DNA from: Kitasatospora griseola
GTDB taxonomy: Bacteria; Actinomycetota; Actinomycetes; Streptomycetales; Streptomycetaceae
Reading direction: 5' to 3'
Length of the DNA: 35,499 bases
NCBI RefSeq assembly: GCF_014648555.1
Contig: NZ_BMRI01000021.1
Location: 85,386-120,884, forward strand
A model generated the notes under the pieces. It searched no databases. It had not been told where the DNA came from and saw only the letters and a program-made list of their open reading frames with translations. The stretch's first letter is position 1, and each line of letters begins with the position of its first letter. Below, in pieces: positions 15,775 to 23,479 of this stretch. A program made the position numbers and the translations under genes.

Positions 15775-17589
15775 GTGGTCGCCGCCCCGAATGGCCGCTC
15801 CGTCACCGTCCCCACCACCGCGGTCGCCGCCCGCCCGGCGCTGCGGTTCCGCCTGCTGGGGCAACTCACCGCCGAGACCGACCGCGGCCCGCTCCACCTC
15901 GGCTCGTTCAAGCAGCGCGCCGTGCTGGCCGCCCTGCTCGGCCACCCCAACACCCTGCTCTCCACCGACCTGCTGACGGAGGCGGTCTGGGAGGACGAGC
16001 CGCCCCGCTCCGCCCGCAAGAACCTCCAGGTGTACGTCTCCGGCCTGCGCGGGACACTCGGCGCGGACCGCCTGGTGCACCGCCCCGGCGGCTACGAACT
16101 CCAGGTCTCGGACGAGGAGTTGGACGCCCAGCGGTTCGACGCCCTGGTGCGGGCCGGCCGGGAGGCGGCGGCCGGGCAGGCGGACGAGCGGGCCGCCGGG
16201 CTGCTCGGCGAGGCGCTGCGGCTCTGGGACGGCCCGCCGCTGCCCGGCTTGCGCCACTCCTCCGTCCTGCGGGCCGTCGCCGAGCGGCTGACGTCCCGTT
16301 ACCTGGGCGCGGTCGAGGACTGGGCGGAGGTGGAACTGCGACTCGGCCACGCCGCACCCGTCGCCCACACGCTCGCCGACCTGACGGACCGTCACCCGCT
16401 GCGCGAACGCCTGCAGGCCGTCCACCTGCTGGCCCTGCACCGGGCCGGGCGGCGGGCCGAGGCCCTGGCCGCGTTCGCCCAGCTCCGCCAGCAGCTCTCC
16501 CGCGAACTGGGCCTGTCACCGGGCCCCGAGCTGGAGGCCTGTCACCGCGAACTGCTCGCCGACCGCCCCGCACCGCGACCCGCCCGCCGCACCGGGCGGA
16601 CCGTACTGCCGCCGGACACCACCGCGTTCACCGGCCGCGAGGCCGAGACGGCCGAACTGGTCCACGCGGTGCGCCGCGCCGAACGGCCCGTGGTGCTGAC
16701 CGGGCCGGTCGGCGTCGGAAAGACCGCCCTGGCGATCCGCGCCGCCCACGCGCTGCGCGAGGACTTCCCCGACGGCCGCCTCCTCGTCCGCCTGAGCGAC
16801 GCCTCCGGTCACCCCCGCGAGCCGCACTCCGTCGCCGCCGACCTGGCCCGCCTGCTGACCCCCGACGACCGGCCGCAGCCGGCCGACCCCGCCGACCCGG
16901 CCCGGACGCACGCCCGCTGGCGCGAGTGGCTGGCCGAACACCGGGCGCTGGTCGTCCTCGACGGCGTCGCCGACGAACGCACCGCCCGCGCCCTGCTCCC
17001 GCCCGACGGCCCCGCCACCGCCCTGGTCACCGGCCGCACCGCGCTCCCCGGCCTCGGCGCCGCCCACCGCATCGACCTCGTTCCGTTCACCGCCCCCGAG
17101 GCCCTCGCCCTGCTGTCGCTCCTGGTCGGCGCCCACCGGGTGCACGCCGCCCCCGCCGCCGCCGAACGCCTCGTCACCGCCTGCGGGCTGCTCCCCGCCG
17201 CGGTCCGCCTGGCCGGCTACAAACTCGCCGCCCTGCGCCACCTGCCGCTCGCCGAGTTCGCCGACCGCCTCGCCGACCCGCACCGCGCCCTGGACGAACT
17301 CGCCGTCGGCGAGACCCGCCTCCGCGACCGCCTCGACACCCAGTGGCACGCCCTCGACCCCGAGCAGCGCTGCACCCTCACCCGCCTCTCCCACCACCCC
17401 TGGACCCCCGCCTTCGACCTCGCCCACGCCCGCCGGGCCCTCGCCCTGCCCCCCGCCCCCGCCCTCGCCGCCCTCGAACGCCTCATCCTGGCCGGCGTCC
17501 TGCTCTGCCCCACCGAGGAGGTCTCCGCCCACACCGCCCACTACGCCCTCCCCCGCCTCACCCACCTGCACGCCCACCTGCAGCCCTGA
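15775..17589 (+). CDS. AfsR/SARP-family regulator with NB-ARC ATPase, no TPR domain
   Basis: A 604-residue regulator. The N-terminal winged helix (residues ~14-105) contains LRFRLLGQLTAETDRGPLHL and LTEAVWEDEPP, then the bacterial transcriptional activation domain (~110-255) with DAQRFDALVRAGREAAA and ELGLSPGPELEACHRELL. An NB-ARC ATPase follows with Walker A GPVGVGKT (~310) and Walker B ALVVLDGV. AfsR-type proteins then carry TPR repeats to near 1000 residues; here the protein stops after the ATPase winged-helix part. GTG 15775 is preferred over ATG 15730 because GAGGAGG lies four bases upstream. SARPs activate secondary-metabolite genes through direct repeats near -35, so this gene is a candidate regulator of the RiPP promoters at 21.6 and 28.3 kb. 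Confidence 0.88.
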   Translation: MVAAPNGRSVTVPTTAVAARPALRFRLLGQLTAETDRGPLHLGSFKQRAVLAALLGHPNTLLSTDLLTEAVWEDEPPRSARKNLQVYVSGLRGTLGADRLVHRPGGYELQVSDEELDAQRFDALVRAGREAAAGQADERAAGLLGEALRLWDGPPLPGLRHSSVLRAVAERLTSRYLGAVEDWAEVELRLGHAAPVAHTLADLTDRHPLRERLQAVHLLALHRAGRRAEALAAFAQLRQQLSRELGLSPGPELEACHRELLADRPAPRPARRTGRTVLPPDTTAFTGREAETAELVHAVRRAERPVVLTGPVGVGKTALAIRAAHALREDFPDGRLLVRLSDASGHPREPHSVAADLARLLTPDDRPQPADPADPARTHARWREWLAEHRALVVLDGVADERTARALLPPDGPATALVTGRTALPGLGAAHRIDLVPFTAPEALALLSLLVGAHRVHAAPAAAERLVTACGLLPAAVRLAGYKLAALRHLPLAEFADRLADPHRALDELAVGETRLRDRLDTQWHALDPEQRCTLTRLSHHPWTPAFDLAHARRALALPPAPALAALERLILAGVLLCPTEEVSAHTAHYALPRLTHLHAHLQP

Positions 17590-17710
17590 CGCCACGTCAA
17601 CTCCGTGATCGCGCCGGCCGGGTGGGACGGCGCGGGTCGAAGCGGACGCGGCGCCGGGCAGCGGCTGTTCGGGTCCTGCCGATTCCTGCTCGGTGGTCAT
17701 CGGTCTTCGA

Positions 17711-17716
17711 TAGTGT
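17711..17716 (+). promoter_or_regulatory. -10 box of a probable leaderless promoter
   Basis: TAGTGT lies six bases before the acyltransferase ATG at 17723, placing the transcript start at the A of ATG. No ribosome site precedes that ATG, which supports leaderless initiation. No clear -35. Confidence 0.45.
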
Positions 17717-17722
17717 GCAGAA

Positions 17723-18328
17723 ATGCTTTCTGGTGATGCGTTACGGACCGGTTGGGTCTACGAACGGGCAGTCGACGGTTTTGGGACGGTCCGTCTGCGT
17801 CCGGTGGATCCCGTGGAGGATGTGGACCTGATCCACGCGTGGGTCACGGAGCCCCGGGCGAGTTTCTGGGGCATGGGCGAACTGACCCGCAGTCAAATCC
17901 TGGGCATCTACCGCCACTTGGACGCCCTGCCCACCCATCGGGCGCACCTGGCCTACCGTGACGACACCCCGGTGGCGCTGTTCCACACCTACGAGCCGGC
18001 CGACGACCGCATCAGCGCGTGCTACCCCGTCAAACCCGGGGACGTCGGCATCCACCTGCTCCTCGGCCCCACTCCCGGCGCCGCGGAAGCGGGCTTCACC
18101 AGCGTGCTGTTCCCCGAACTCCTCAGACACGCGCTCACCGGCCGCAGCCGCATCGTGGGTGAACCGGACGCCCGCAACGCCAAGGTCCTCGCCCGCCTGG
18201 AACGGACGGGCTTCACCCTCCACCACGAGATCCTGCTGCCCGCGACCACCGATCCCGAGTTCACCCAGGCCGAGAAGCTGGCCCGGCTGGTCTTCTTCAC
18301 CCCCGACAAGCTGCCCGCCCGCTCCTGA
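17723..18328 (+). CDS. GNAT acyltransferase, siderophore-biosynthesis (IucB/AlcB) type, with TTA codon
   Basis: A 201-residue protein. DVDLIHAWVTEPRASFWGMG (residues ~33-52) and the segment VGIHLLLGP with GAAEAGFTSVLFPELL match the AlcB-like acetyltransferase family that acylates N-hydroxylysine or N-hydroxyornithine in hydroxamate siderophores. GEPDARNAKVLARLERTGF is the usual GNAT C-terminal motif. No hydroxylase or NIS synthetase is adjacent, so it may serve a remote siderophore cluster or another amine. Codon 7 is TTA (17741-17743), one of two TTA codons found here, implying dependence on the bldA tRNA. The first ten codons are less GC-biased than the rest, so the start is slightly uncertain. 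Confidence 0.78.
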   Translation: MLSGDALRTGWVYERAVDGFGTVRLRPVDPVEDVDLIHAWVTEPRASFWGMGELTRSQILGIYRHLDALPTHRAHLAYRDDTPVALFHTYEPADDRISACYPVKPGDVGIHLLLGPTPGAAEAGFTSVLFPELLRHALTGRSRIVGEPDARNAKVLARLERTGFTLHHEILLPATTDPEFTQAEKLARLVFFTPDKLPARS

Positions 18329-18341
18329 CGTCGCACCCCGG

Positions 18342-18355
18342 CGCCCGGACGGGCG
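18342..18355. terminator. Weak candidate terminator hairpin
   Basis: CGCCC-GGAC-GGGCG lies between the convergent acyltransferase and esterase stops. The stem is short (5 bp) and no U tract follows, so this is tentative. Confidence 0.25.
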
Positions 18356-18373
18356 GGACCGGCGCCAGGGCGT

Positions 18374-19567
18374 TCACCGGGCGTAGTCGACCTCGGGGAA
18401 GTCGGGGGAGGGACCGTCGAGCAGCCGCCCCCGGTCGCGGAGGTGGAGGTCGAAGAAGGCTCGCGGGTAGGCGCGTTGGAACGCCTGTGCGCGGTGCCCG
18501 GGGATCGTCCCGACCTCCTCCTCCAGATCGGCCGGTGACCTGCCCAGGAGCGGGGCGATCAGCGGCAGGATCAGCACGTCGTCGCCGAACGAGTGGTGCG
18601 CGGCTCCCCGTACGGTCAGGTGCAGGCGCCAGCCGCGCAGGTGCGACCAGAACGCGCGCAGGGCGGGGTTGTTCTCCATGCCGCCCTTGCCCGGGGTGTC
18701 CACGACCAGGAACGGACGGTCGAGCCCGGCGTCCACCACCGGGCCCGCCGCGCCCCCGTCCAGGCTCGCTCCCGCCGTGATCCGCCCGTCGGCGAGCATC
18801 GTCGCGGCGGTGGTGGCGCCGCCCAGGGAGTGGCCGATCATCCCGACGCGCCGCAGGTCGAGCGCCCCGCGCAGGCCGGTGGGCAGCGGGGTGCGGCAGA
18901 CGCCGGGCCGGCCGCCCGAGCGGAGGACGGCGAGCCGGTCCAGGACGAAGCGGATGTCGGCGGTACGGACCTCAAGGGCCTTGGCGTAGTCGCTGACCCC
19001 GCCCAGCGGATTCGTCTCGACGCGTCCACCGGGGAAGGCGACCGCCGCCGCGTCGTAGGTGTGGTCGACGGTGACCACCACGAAGCCGTGGCTGGCGAGG
19101 TCCTCCACGGCGCCGGTGCCGAACGACCGTGACGCGTCGGCGCCGGGAGAGTAGAGCACGACGGGCAGGGGGCCCGGTGGGCCGCCGACGGGAGCGCCTT
19201 CGTGGCCGTGGGTGCCGCCCAGCCGCACCCGGCCGGGAGGCAGGCCGAGGAGGCTCAAGTACCGGTCGGCCGCCGCCGGCGGCATCCAGGGAGCGGTGGG
19301 GCGGGCCGCGCAGTCGCGGGCGGGGTACCAGACGCTGATCATCAGCTCACGGCAGGGGCGGGAGGGCACCCAGGGGTCCGGCCGCGTGGTGTCGACCAGG
19401 TGCAGCGCGATCGTCCCCAGCGGGTACGGTCCGTTCGGGGCGGGCAGCCGGAACCGCACGGGTTCTTCCTCCTGCCCCGGTCGCGCGACGGCCGCCGGCG
19501 CGAGCGGACCCGGGATCATGGCGGCGGCCAGTGCGGCGCCCGAGGACAGCAGTGTTCTCCGATTCAT
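18374..19567 (-). CDS. Exported alpha/beta hydrolase, PAF-acetylhydrolase-like esterase
   Basis: A 397-residue protein. ATG 19567 has GGAG just upstream and starts MNRRTLLSSGAALAAAM, a twin-arginine-like signal. The hydrolase core shows the nucleophile elbow VGMIGHSLGG (Ser247), a probable acid Asp270 in ASLDGG, and His in GAAHHSFGD (His324/325). PVVLYSPG and SHGFVVVTVDHTYDA before the elbow are typical of the platelet-activating-factor acetylhydrolase-like lipase group. It likely cleaves short acyl esters or polyesters outside the cell. It is a single-gene unit divergent from the NarL-type kinase. An upstream continuation of the frame to 20827 is antisense to the kinase and is not credited. 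Confidence 0.85.
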   Translation of the reverse strand: MNRRTLLSSGAALAAAMIPGPLAPAAVARPGQEEEPVRFRLPAPNGPYPLGTIALHLVDTTRPDPWVPSRPCRELMISVWYPARDCAARPTAPWMPPAAADRYLSLLGLPPGRVRLGGTHGHEGAPVGGPPGPLPVVLYSPGADASRSFGTGAVEDLASHGFVVVTVDHTYDAAAVAFPGGRVETNPLGGVSDYAKALEVRTADIRFVLDRLAVLRSGGRPGVCRTPLPTGLRGALDLRRVGMIGHSLGGATTAATMLADGRITAGASLDGGAAGPVVDAGLDRPFLVVDTPGKGGMENNPALRAFWSHLRGWRLHLTVRGAAHHSFGDDVLILPLIAPLLGRSPADLEEEVGTIPGHRAQAFQRAYPRAFFDLHLRDRGRLLDGPSPDFPEVDYAR

Positions 19568-19722
19568 GCGCTCCACTGTTCCGTCCGACGAGCCCGGCGG
19601 CTTCGCCCCCGGGGACGAACCCGGTGTCAGCCCAGGAGGGTACGACGGGCATCGGCCGCGCGGATGACTCGGCCCGCGGGATGACGTCCTCCGGGCTGAC
19701 GGGCCGCGGGCCCCCGCGTGGA

Positions 19723-19728
19723 TAGCGT
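19723..19728 (+). promoter_or_regulatory. -10 box of a probable leaderless promoter
   Basis: TAGCGT lies seven bases before ATG 19736, the spacing expected if transcription begins at or next to the start codon. No ribosome site precedes the ATG. Confidence 0.45.
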
Positions 19729-19735
19729 GGCCGGC

Positions 19736-20863
19736 ATGGGCGACGGGGAGGCACGGCCGCTGGTGGCCGGACGTCTGCGGGACGGGCAGTGGCACGGCGT
19801 GGACACGGTCGCGGCCGTGCTCCTCGCCCTGGCGTTCGGCGCGAGCGGGACGCGGAGCGGTGGCTGGGGCGCGGGAGCCGTGGCGGCGCTGGTCTGGCTG
19901 CCGGTCGCGGTACGGCGCAGCCGGCCCGTCGGGGTCCTGTACACGGTCCTGGCCGGAGCGGTCCTCGCCATGGCGTTCACCGGCTGGGAGGAGTCCTGGC
20001 TCCCCGTCGGGGTCGCCCTGTACACGGTGGCGGCGCGGGAACCGCGGCGCCGGTCCGCGACGGCGCTCGGCTGCTCGCTGGGCGCCGTCGCGGCGGCGAT
20101 GGCCCTCGTACCGCGACCGGTCCCGGCCTCCGGGGTCGCGGGGGACGTCGTCTTCGCGTCCTTGATGATGGCCCTGCCCTGGCTGGTGGGCACCGCGCTG
20201 AGGGAGCAGCGGTCGTACGCGGAACTCGCCGCCCGGCAGGCCCTGACGGACGAGCGCCTGCGGATCGCCCGCGAACTCCACGACGTGGTGGCCCACCATC
20301 TGACGGTCATCGCGGTACGGGCCGAGGTGGCCCGTGCGGTGGCCGCCACCGACCCGCAGGAGGCCGATCGGACCCTCGCCCTGGTCGGGACGGCGGGCCG
20401 GACGGCGCTCACCGAGATGCGCCGCATGCTCGGCGTGCTGCGATCGCCGGGCGACGGGGCCGAGTTGGGCTCCGCTCCCGGGCTGGCGGACCTGCCCGCG
20501 CTCGCGGACGGCGCGGGCCCGCGCGTGGAGCTGTCCGTCGACCCGGGCCCGCCGCTCCCCCCGGGTGTGGAACTGGTGGTCTACCGGATCGTTCAGGAAG
20601 CCCTCACCAATGTCGTCAGGCACGCGGGATCGGCGGACTGCCGGGTGCACCTGTCCCGGACGGATCCCGAGGCGGTCGGGATCGAGGTCGTCAACGACGC
20701 GCCGGCCCGGACCCCGTCCCGGCGTCGCGGCGGCGGGCACGGACTCGTCGGGATGCGGGAGCGGGCGGTCATGTGCGGCGGGACCCTCTCCGCCGGCCCC
20801 CTGGCGACGGGCGGGTTCCGGGTGCATGCGCGGCTGCCCTGCGGATCGGAGGCGGCACGGTGA
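19736..20863 (+). CDS. NarL-type sensor histidine kinase
   Basis: A 375-residue kinase. Four to six hydrophobic segments fill residues ~20-150 with no sizeable outside loop. The HisKA_3 H-box is RELHDVVAHHLTVIAVRAEV with phospho-His182, the class that pairs with LuxR/NarL regulators. The ATPase has YRIVQEALTNVVRHAG (N-box) and GHGLVGMRERA (G-box). ATG 19736 begins right after a leaderless-type -10 box; TTG 19718 upstream lacks support. The stop overlaps the regulator start as GTGA. The signal is unknown. Orphan pairs of this class commonly respond to envelope stress or antibiotics, which would suit a RiPP locus next door, but nothing in the sequence proves a link. Confidence 0.9.
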   Translation: MGDGEARPLVAGRLRDGQWHGVDTVAAVLLALAFGASGTRSGGWGAGAVAALVWLPVAVRRSRPVGVLYTVLAGAVLAMAFTGWEESWLPVGVALYTVAAREPRRRSATALGCSLGAVAAAMALVPRPVPASGVAGDVVFASLMMALPWLVGTALREQRSYAELAARQALTDERLRIARELHDVVAHHLTVIAVRAEVARAVAATDPQEADRTLALVGTAGRTALTEMRRMLGVLRSPGDGAELGSAPGLADLPALADGAGPRVELSVDPGPPLPPGVELVVYRIVQEALTNVVRHAGSADCRVHLSRTDPEAVGIEVVNDAPARTPSRRRGGGHGLVGMRERAVMCGGTLSAGPLATGGFRVHARLPCGSEAAR

Positions 20864-21549
20864 ACCGGCCGGTCCGAATCCTCGTCGCCGATGACCAGGC
20901 GCTGTTGCGGGCGGGCTTCCGCCTGCTCATCGACAGCGTGCCGGACCTCACCGTCGTGGGCGAGGCCGTCAGCGGCGAGCAGGCCGTCGAACTCGCCCTG
21001 CGGCTGCGGCCCGACATCGTGCTGATGGACATCCGGATGCCGGGCACGGACGGTCTGGAGGCCACCCGGCGGATCTGCGCGGACCCGGAGGCCGTCGGCA
21101 CCCGTGTGCTGGTCCTCACCACGTTCGACCTGGACGAGTACGTGTACGCGGCGCTCCGCGGCGGGGCCAGCGGATTCCTCCTGAAGGACATCCTCCCCGC
21201 CGACCTGCTGACCGCCCTGCGGGTGGTCGCCGCCGGCGACGCCCTGCTCGCGCCCGCGGTCACTCGCCGTCTGATCGGCGAGTTCGCCGGACGCCACGAG
21301 CCGCGCCCGCACCTCGCCCTGGACCTGGCGGGCGTGACCCCGCGGGAACGGGAAGTCCTCCGCCTGGTGGCCCGGGGACTGCCCAACCCCGCGATCGCCG
21401 AGCATCTGGGGCTGAGCGTCGCGACCGTCAAGACCCATGTCCGGCGGCTGCTGGCCAAGCTCCACGCCCACGACCGGGCCCAGATGGTCGTCATCGCCTA
21501 TGAGACGGGCCTGGTCACCGCGGGTGGGAACCGCCCGCCCACCGGCTGA
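20860..21549 (+). CDS. NarL/LuxR-family response regulator
   Basis: A 229-residue protein: receiver domain with VRILVADDQALLRAGFRLLI at the N-terminus, phosphoacceptor Asp57 in IVLMDIRMPGTDGLEA, and Lys in GFLLKDILPADLL. The C-terminal LuxR HTH (~160-220) reads LTPREREVL-type VTPREREVLRLVARGL, then IAEHLGLSVATVKTHVRRLL. GTG 20860 overlaps the kinase stop by four bases and has GGAGG seven bases upstream. It is co-expressed with the kinase. It ends about 60 bases before the 22-bp repeat promoter of the radical SAM operon, a location that makes local control possible. Confidence 0.92.
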   Translation: MNRPVRILVADDQALLRAGFRLLIDSVPDLTVVGEAVSGEQAVELALRLRPDIVLMDIRMPGTDGLEATRRICADPEAVGTRVLVLTTFDLDEYVYAALRGGASGFLLKDILPADLLTALRVVAAGDALLAPAVTRRLIGEFAGRHEPRPHLALDLAGVTPREREVLRLVARGLPNPAIAEHLGLSVATVKTHVRRLLAKLHAHDRAQMVVIAYETGLVTAGGNRPPTG

Positions 21550-21612
21550 CGCCCCACCGGCCGGGGCGGTGGACCCGAACGGGAACTCCCCCGGGCAGCC
21601 CGGCGCCCGCCC

Positions 21613-21668
21613 GTTGTACCGACCCTTAGGCGTTCCTGTACCGGCCCGCAACCGCCGTCCCCCACAGT
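21613..21668 (+). promoter_or_regulatory. Promoter of RiPP operon A with 22-bp-spaced GTACCG repeats
   Basis: GTTGTACCGACCCT (21613-21626) is identical to a word upstream of the lanthipeptide precursors. A second GTACCG starts at 21638, exactly 22 bases after the first (21616). The second copy takes the -35 position; CACAGT at 21663-21668 is at the matching -10 distance. The predicted start near 21675 leaves a ~28-base leader with the GGAGGGG ribosome site. The architecture suggests an activator that binds direct repeats. Confidence 0.6.
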
Positions 21669-21702
21669 CCAGTTGACACTCGCTCGGACGGAGGGGACGG
21701 AC

Positions 21703-22758
21703 GTGGAGCTGTCGGAGATCCTCGACCTGCGGCCCGAGCCCGCCGGCGGCCTGCTGGTCGCACTGACCCGGCGGTGCCCGCTGGCGTGCGCGCACTGCTC
21801 GACCGACTCGTCGATGGACTCCCCCGACCACCCGGACCGCGAACGCCGCGCCCAACTGCTGCGCTTCGTCCGCTCGTTCACACCCGGGTCGCGGCCGGAC
21901 GTGGTCCTGCTGACCGGCGGCGAGCCACTGCTGCTGCCGGGCCTGGCGTACGACCTGACGCGCGCCGCGCAGGACGCCGGGGCGCGGGTCTCGCTGCTGA
22001 GCGGGCTGTTCTTCGCCCGCGGCGGCGGGCGGATCCCCGCGCCGATCCTGCGGACGATCACCGCGCTCGACCACTTCTCCGCCAGCCTGGACGCCCCGCA
22101 CGAACGCGAGGTGCCGCGCGCGGACGTGTTCCGGGTACTGGCGCAGGCGCTGGACGCGGGCGTCCCCGTCAGCCTGCACCTGACCGGCGCCGGCCCCGAC
22201 GACCCGTACCTCGCGGACGCGACGGCCGCGGTGCTCCGGGAGTTCGGCGACCGGGTGCCGATGCTGGTCAACGAGGTGCGCGCGGTCGGCCGCGCCACCA
22301 CCGGCCGGACGGCGACCGGCCCGGGCGGGCCGTGCGCGATGGCCGCGTGGCCCACCGTCGCCCCGGACGGCACGGTGCTCGCCTGCTGCAACCAGCGCAC
22401 CGTGGACGTCCGGCCCGCCCCGCCGCACCTGACGCTCGGTCACATCGCGGAGGACGACTGGCCGACCGTCCGCCGCCGCACCCTGGACTCGCCCCGGCTG
22501 CGCCTCATCCGCGCCCTCGGCCCGGACCAGCTGCGCGTCCGCAGCGGCGCCGGCCCGGCCCCGAGCGGCTACTGCGCCGGCTGCCGCGCCCTCCCGCAGC
22601 AGCCGGGCCCGGACGACGCCGCCGCCGCGGGCGCGGCCGGCCGCCTGCTGGACCAGCTCTCGGCCGCCCGCCTGCGCGCCCAGGGCCCCGCCGCCCTGCT
22701 GCGCCGCCACGGCTGCGCCCCGTACGCCCACCTGGTCCGACCCGGGGGGACGGCATGA
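21703..22758 (+). CDS. Radical SAM protein with SPASM-like C-terminal cysteines
   Basis: A 351-residue protein from GTG 21703 (GGAGGGG seven bases upstream). The cluster motif C-x3-C-x2-C is at Cys25, Cys29 and Cys32 in LTRRCPLACAHCSTD; VVLLTGGEPLLLP supplies the SAM-binding GGE motif, and FSASLDAP a later strand. The C-terminal part has GPCAMAAWPTVAPDGTVLAC, a double Cys, LGHI and a final CAGC pair, resembling a SPASM/twitch auxiliary cluster. Such enzymes modify peptides through substrate radicals. It heads a six-gene operon with a diiron protein and an 82-aa peptide. The substrate may be that peptide, the neighbouring lanthipeptides, or something else; the enzyme class is clear, the reaction is not. 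Confidence 0.85.
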   Translation: MELSEILDLRPEPAGGLLVALTRRCPLACAHCSTDSSMDSPDHPDRERRAQLLRFVRSFTPGSRPDVVLLTGGEPLLLPGLAYDLTRAAQDAGARVSLLSGLFFARGGGRIPAPILRTITALDHFSASLDAPHEREVPRADVFRVLAQALDAGVPVSLHLTGAGPDDPYLADATAAVLREFGDRVPMLVNEVRAVGRATTGRTATGPGGPCAMAAWPTVAPDGTVLACCNQRTVDVRPAPPHLTLGHIAEDDWPTVRRRTLDSPRLRLIRALGPDQLRVRSGAGPAPSGYCAGCRALPQQPGPDDAAAAGAAGRLLDQLSAARLRAQGPAALLRRHGCAPYAHLVRPGGTA

Positions 22759-22808
22759 GCGTTCCGCCCCCGCACGGGCCGCGGACCCGCTCCGGGGGCA
22801 CCCCGTGA
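22755..22808 (+). CDS. Possible 17-codon coupling ORF between radical SAM and diiron genes
   Basis: ATG 22755 overlaps the radical SAM stop (ATGA) and the TGA at 22806 overlaps the diiron gene's start (GTGA), so the mini-ORF links both reading frames without a gap. A G-rich ribosome-site-like run precedes it. The product, MSVPPPHGPRTRSGGTP, has no recognisable feature. It may be a translational relay or simple chance. Confidence 0.25.
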   Translation: MSVPPPHGPRTRSGGTP

Positions 22809-23479
22809 GCATCCCGTTCTCCCGTGCGTTGAACGCCCGGCTCGCCCTGGTCACGCCCGCCCTGCACCGGGCGAGCGCCCACCTATGGCGTCCGGACGGC
22901 GACCTGACGAGGCGCTACCTCCGCTACCTCTGGGCGATGCACGCGCTGACCACCGCGTCCGTCCCGCTGCTGGAGTGCGCCGCGGCGGCCTGCGCGCGGC
23001 TGGACGACCCGTGGGCGCCGTCGCTGGCCGCGTACTTCACGGAGCACGCGAAGGAGGAACGGGGCCACGACGCCTGGCTGTTGGCGGATCTGGTCGCGGC
23101 CGGGGAGCCGGTGGGGCCGGAGCGCCCGTTGGCGCCGCCGCTGGTGGTGGAGTTGGCGGGCGCGCAGTACTACCGGATCGCGCACCGGCATCCGGCCGCG
23201 CTGCTGGGCTACCTGGCCGTGCTGGAGGGCCAGGCGCCGTCACCCGTGCTGGCGGGGGCGCTGGCCGCCCGGACGGGGCTGCCCGCGGCCGCGTTCCGCA
23301 CCGTGCGCGATCACGCCCACCTGGACACCGAGCACCTGGCCGAGGTCGAACGCCAGCTCGACCGGCTGCCGTTGACGTCCGACCAGCAGACCGAGGTCGC
23401 CGTCAGCGCCCTGCACACCGCGGGCATCCTCGCCCGGCTCTTCCACCAGCTCGCCGCGGACACCGGAGGACAGCGATGA
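22805..23479 (+). CDS. Heme-oxygenase-like diiron oxidase/oxygenase (HDO family)
   Basis: A 224-residue helical protein. The metal-ligand set of the HDO (iron-containing redox enzyme) family can be read: KEERGHD supplies Glu85 and His88, LEGQ supplies Glu141, and RDHAHLDTEH supplies His170, Asp174 and His177 (H-x3-D-x2-H). This order matches UndA/BesC/CADD-type enzymes, which use O2 for desaturation, C-C cleavage or N-oxygenation. GTG 22805 has a GGGGG run six bases upstream and is coupled to the preceding mini-ORF. Being between a radical SAM gene and a peptide gene suggests a role in peptide or cofactor modification. A non-catalytic or iron-delivery role cannot be excluded. Confidence 0.78.
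   Translation: MSIPFSRALNARLALVTPALHRASAHLWRPDGDLTRRYLRYLWAMHALTTASVPLLECAAAACARLDDPWAPSLAAYFTEHAKEERGHDAWLLADLVAAGEPVGPERPLAPPLVVELAGAQYYRIAHRHPAALLGYLAVLEGQAPSPVLAGALAARTGLPAAAFRTVRDHAHLDTEHLAEVERQLDRLPLTSDQQTEVAVSALHTAGILARLFHQLAADTGGQR

Noticed and set aside
21673..21678. TTGACA as -35 of the radical SAM operon
   Set aside because: The matching -10 would fall on the ribosome site at 21691-21701 and leave no leader. The repeat-based promoter upstream has a matching twin at 28.3 kb.
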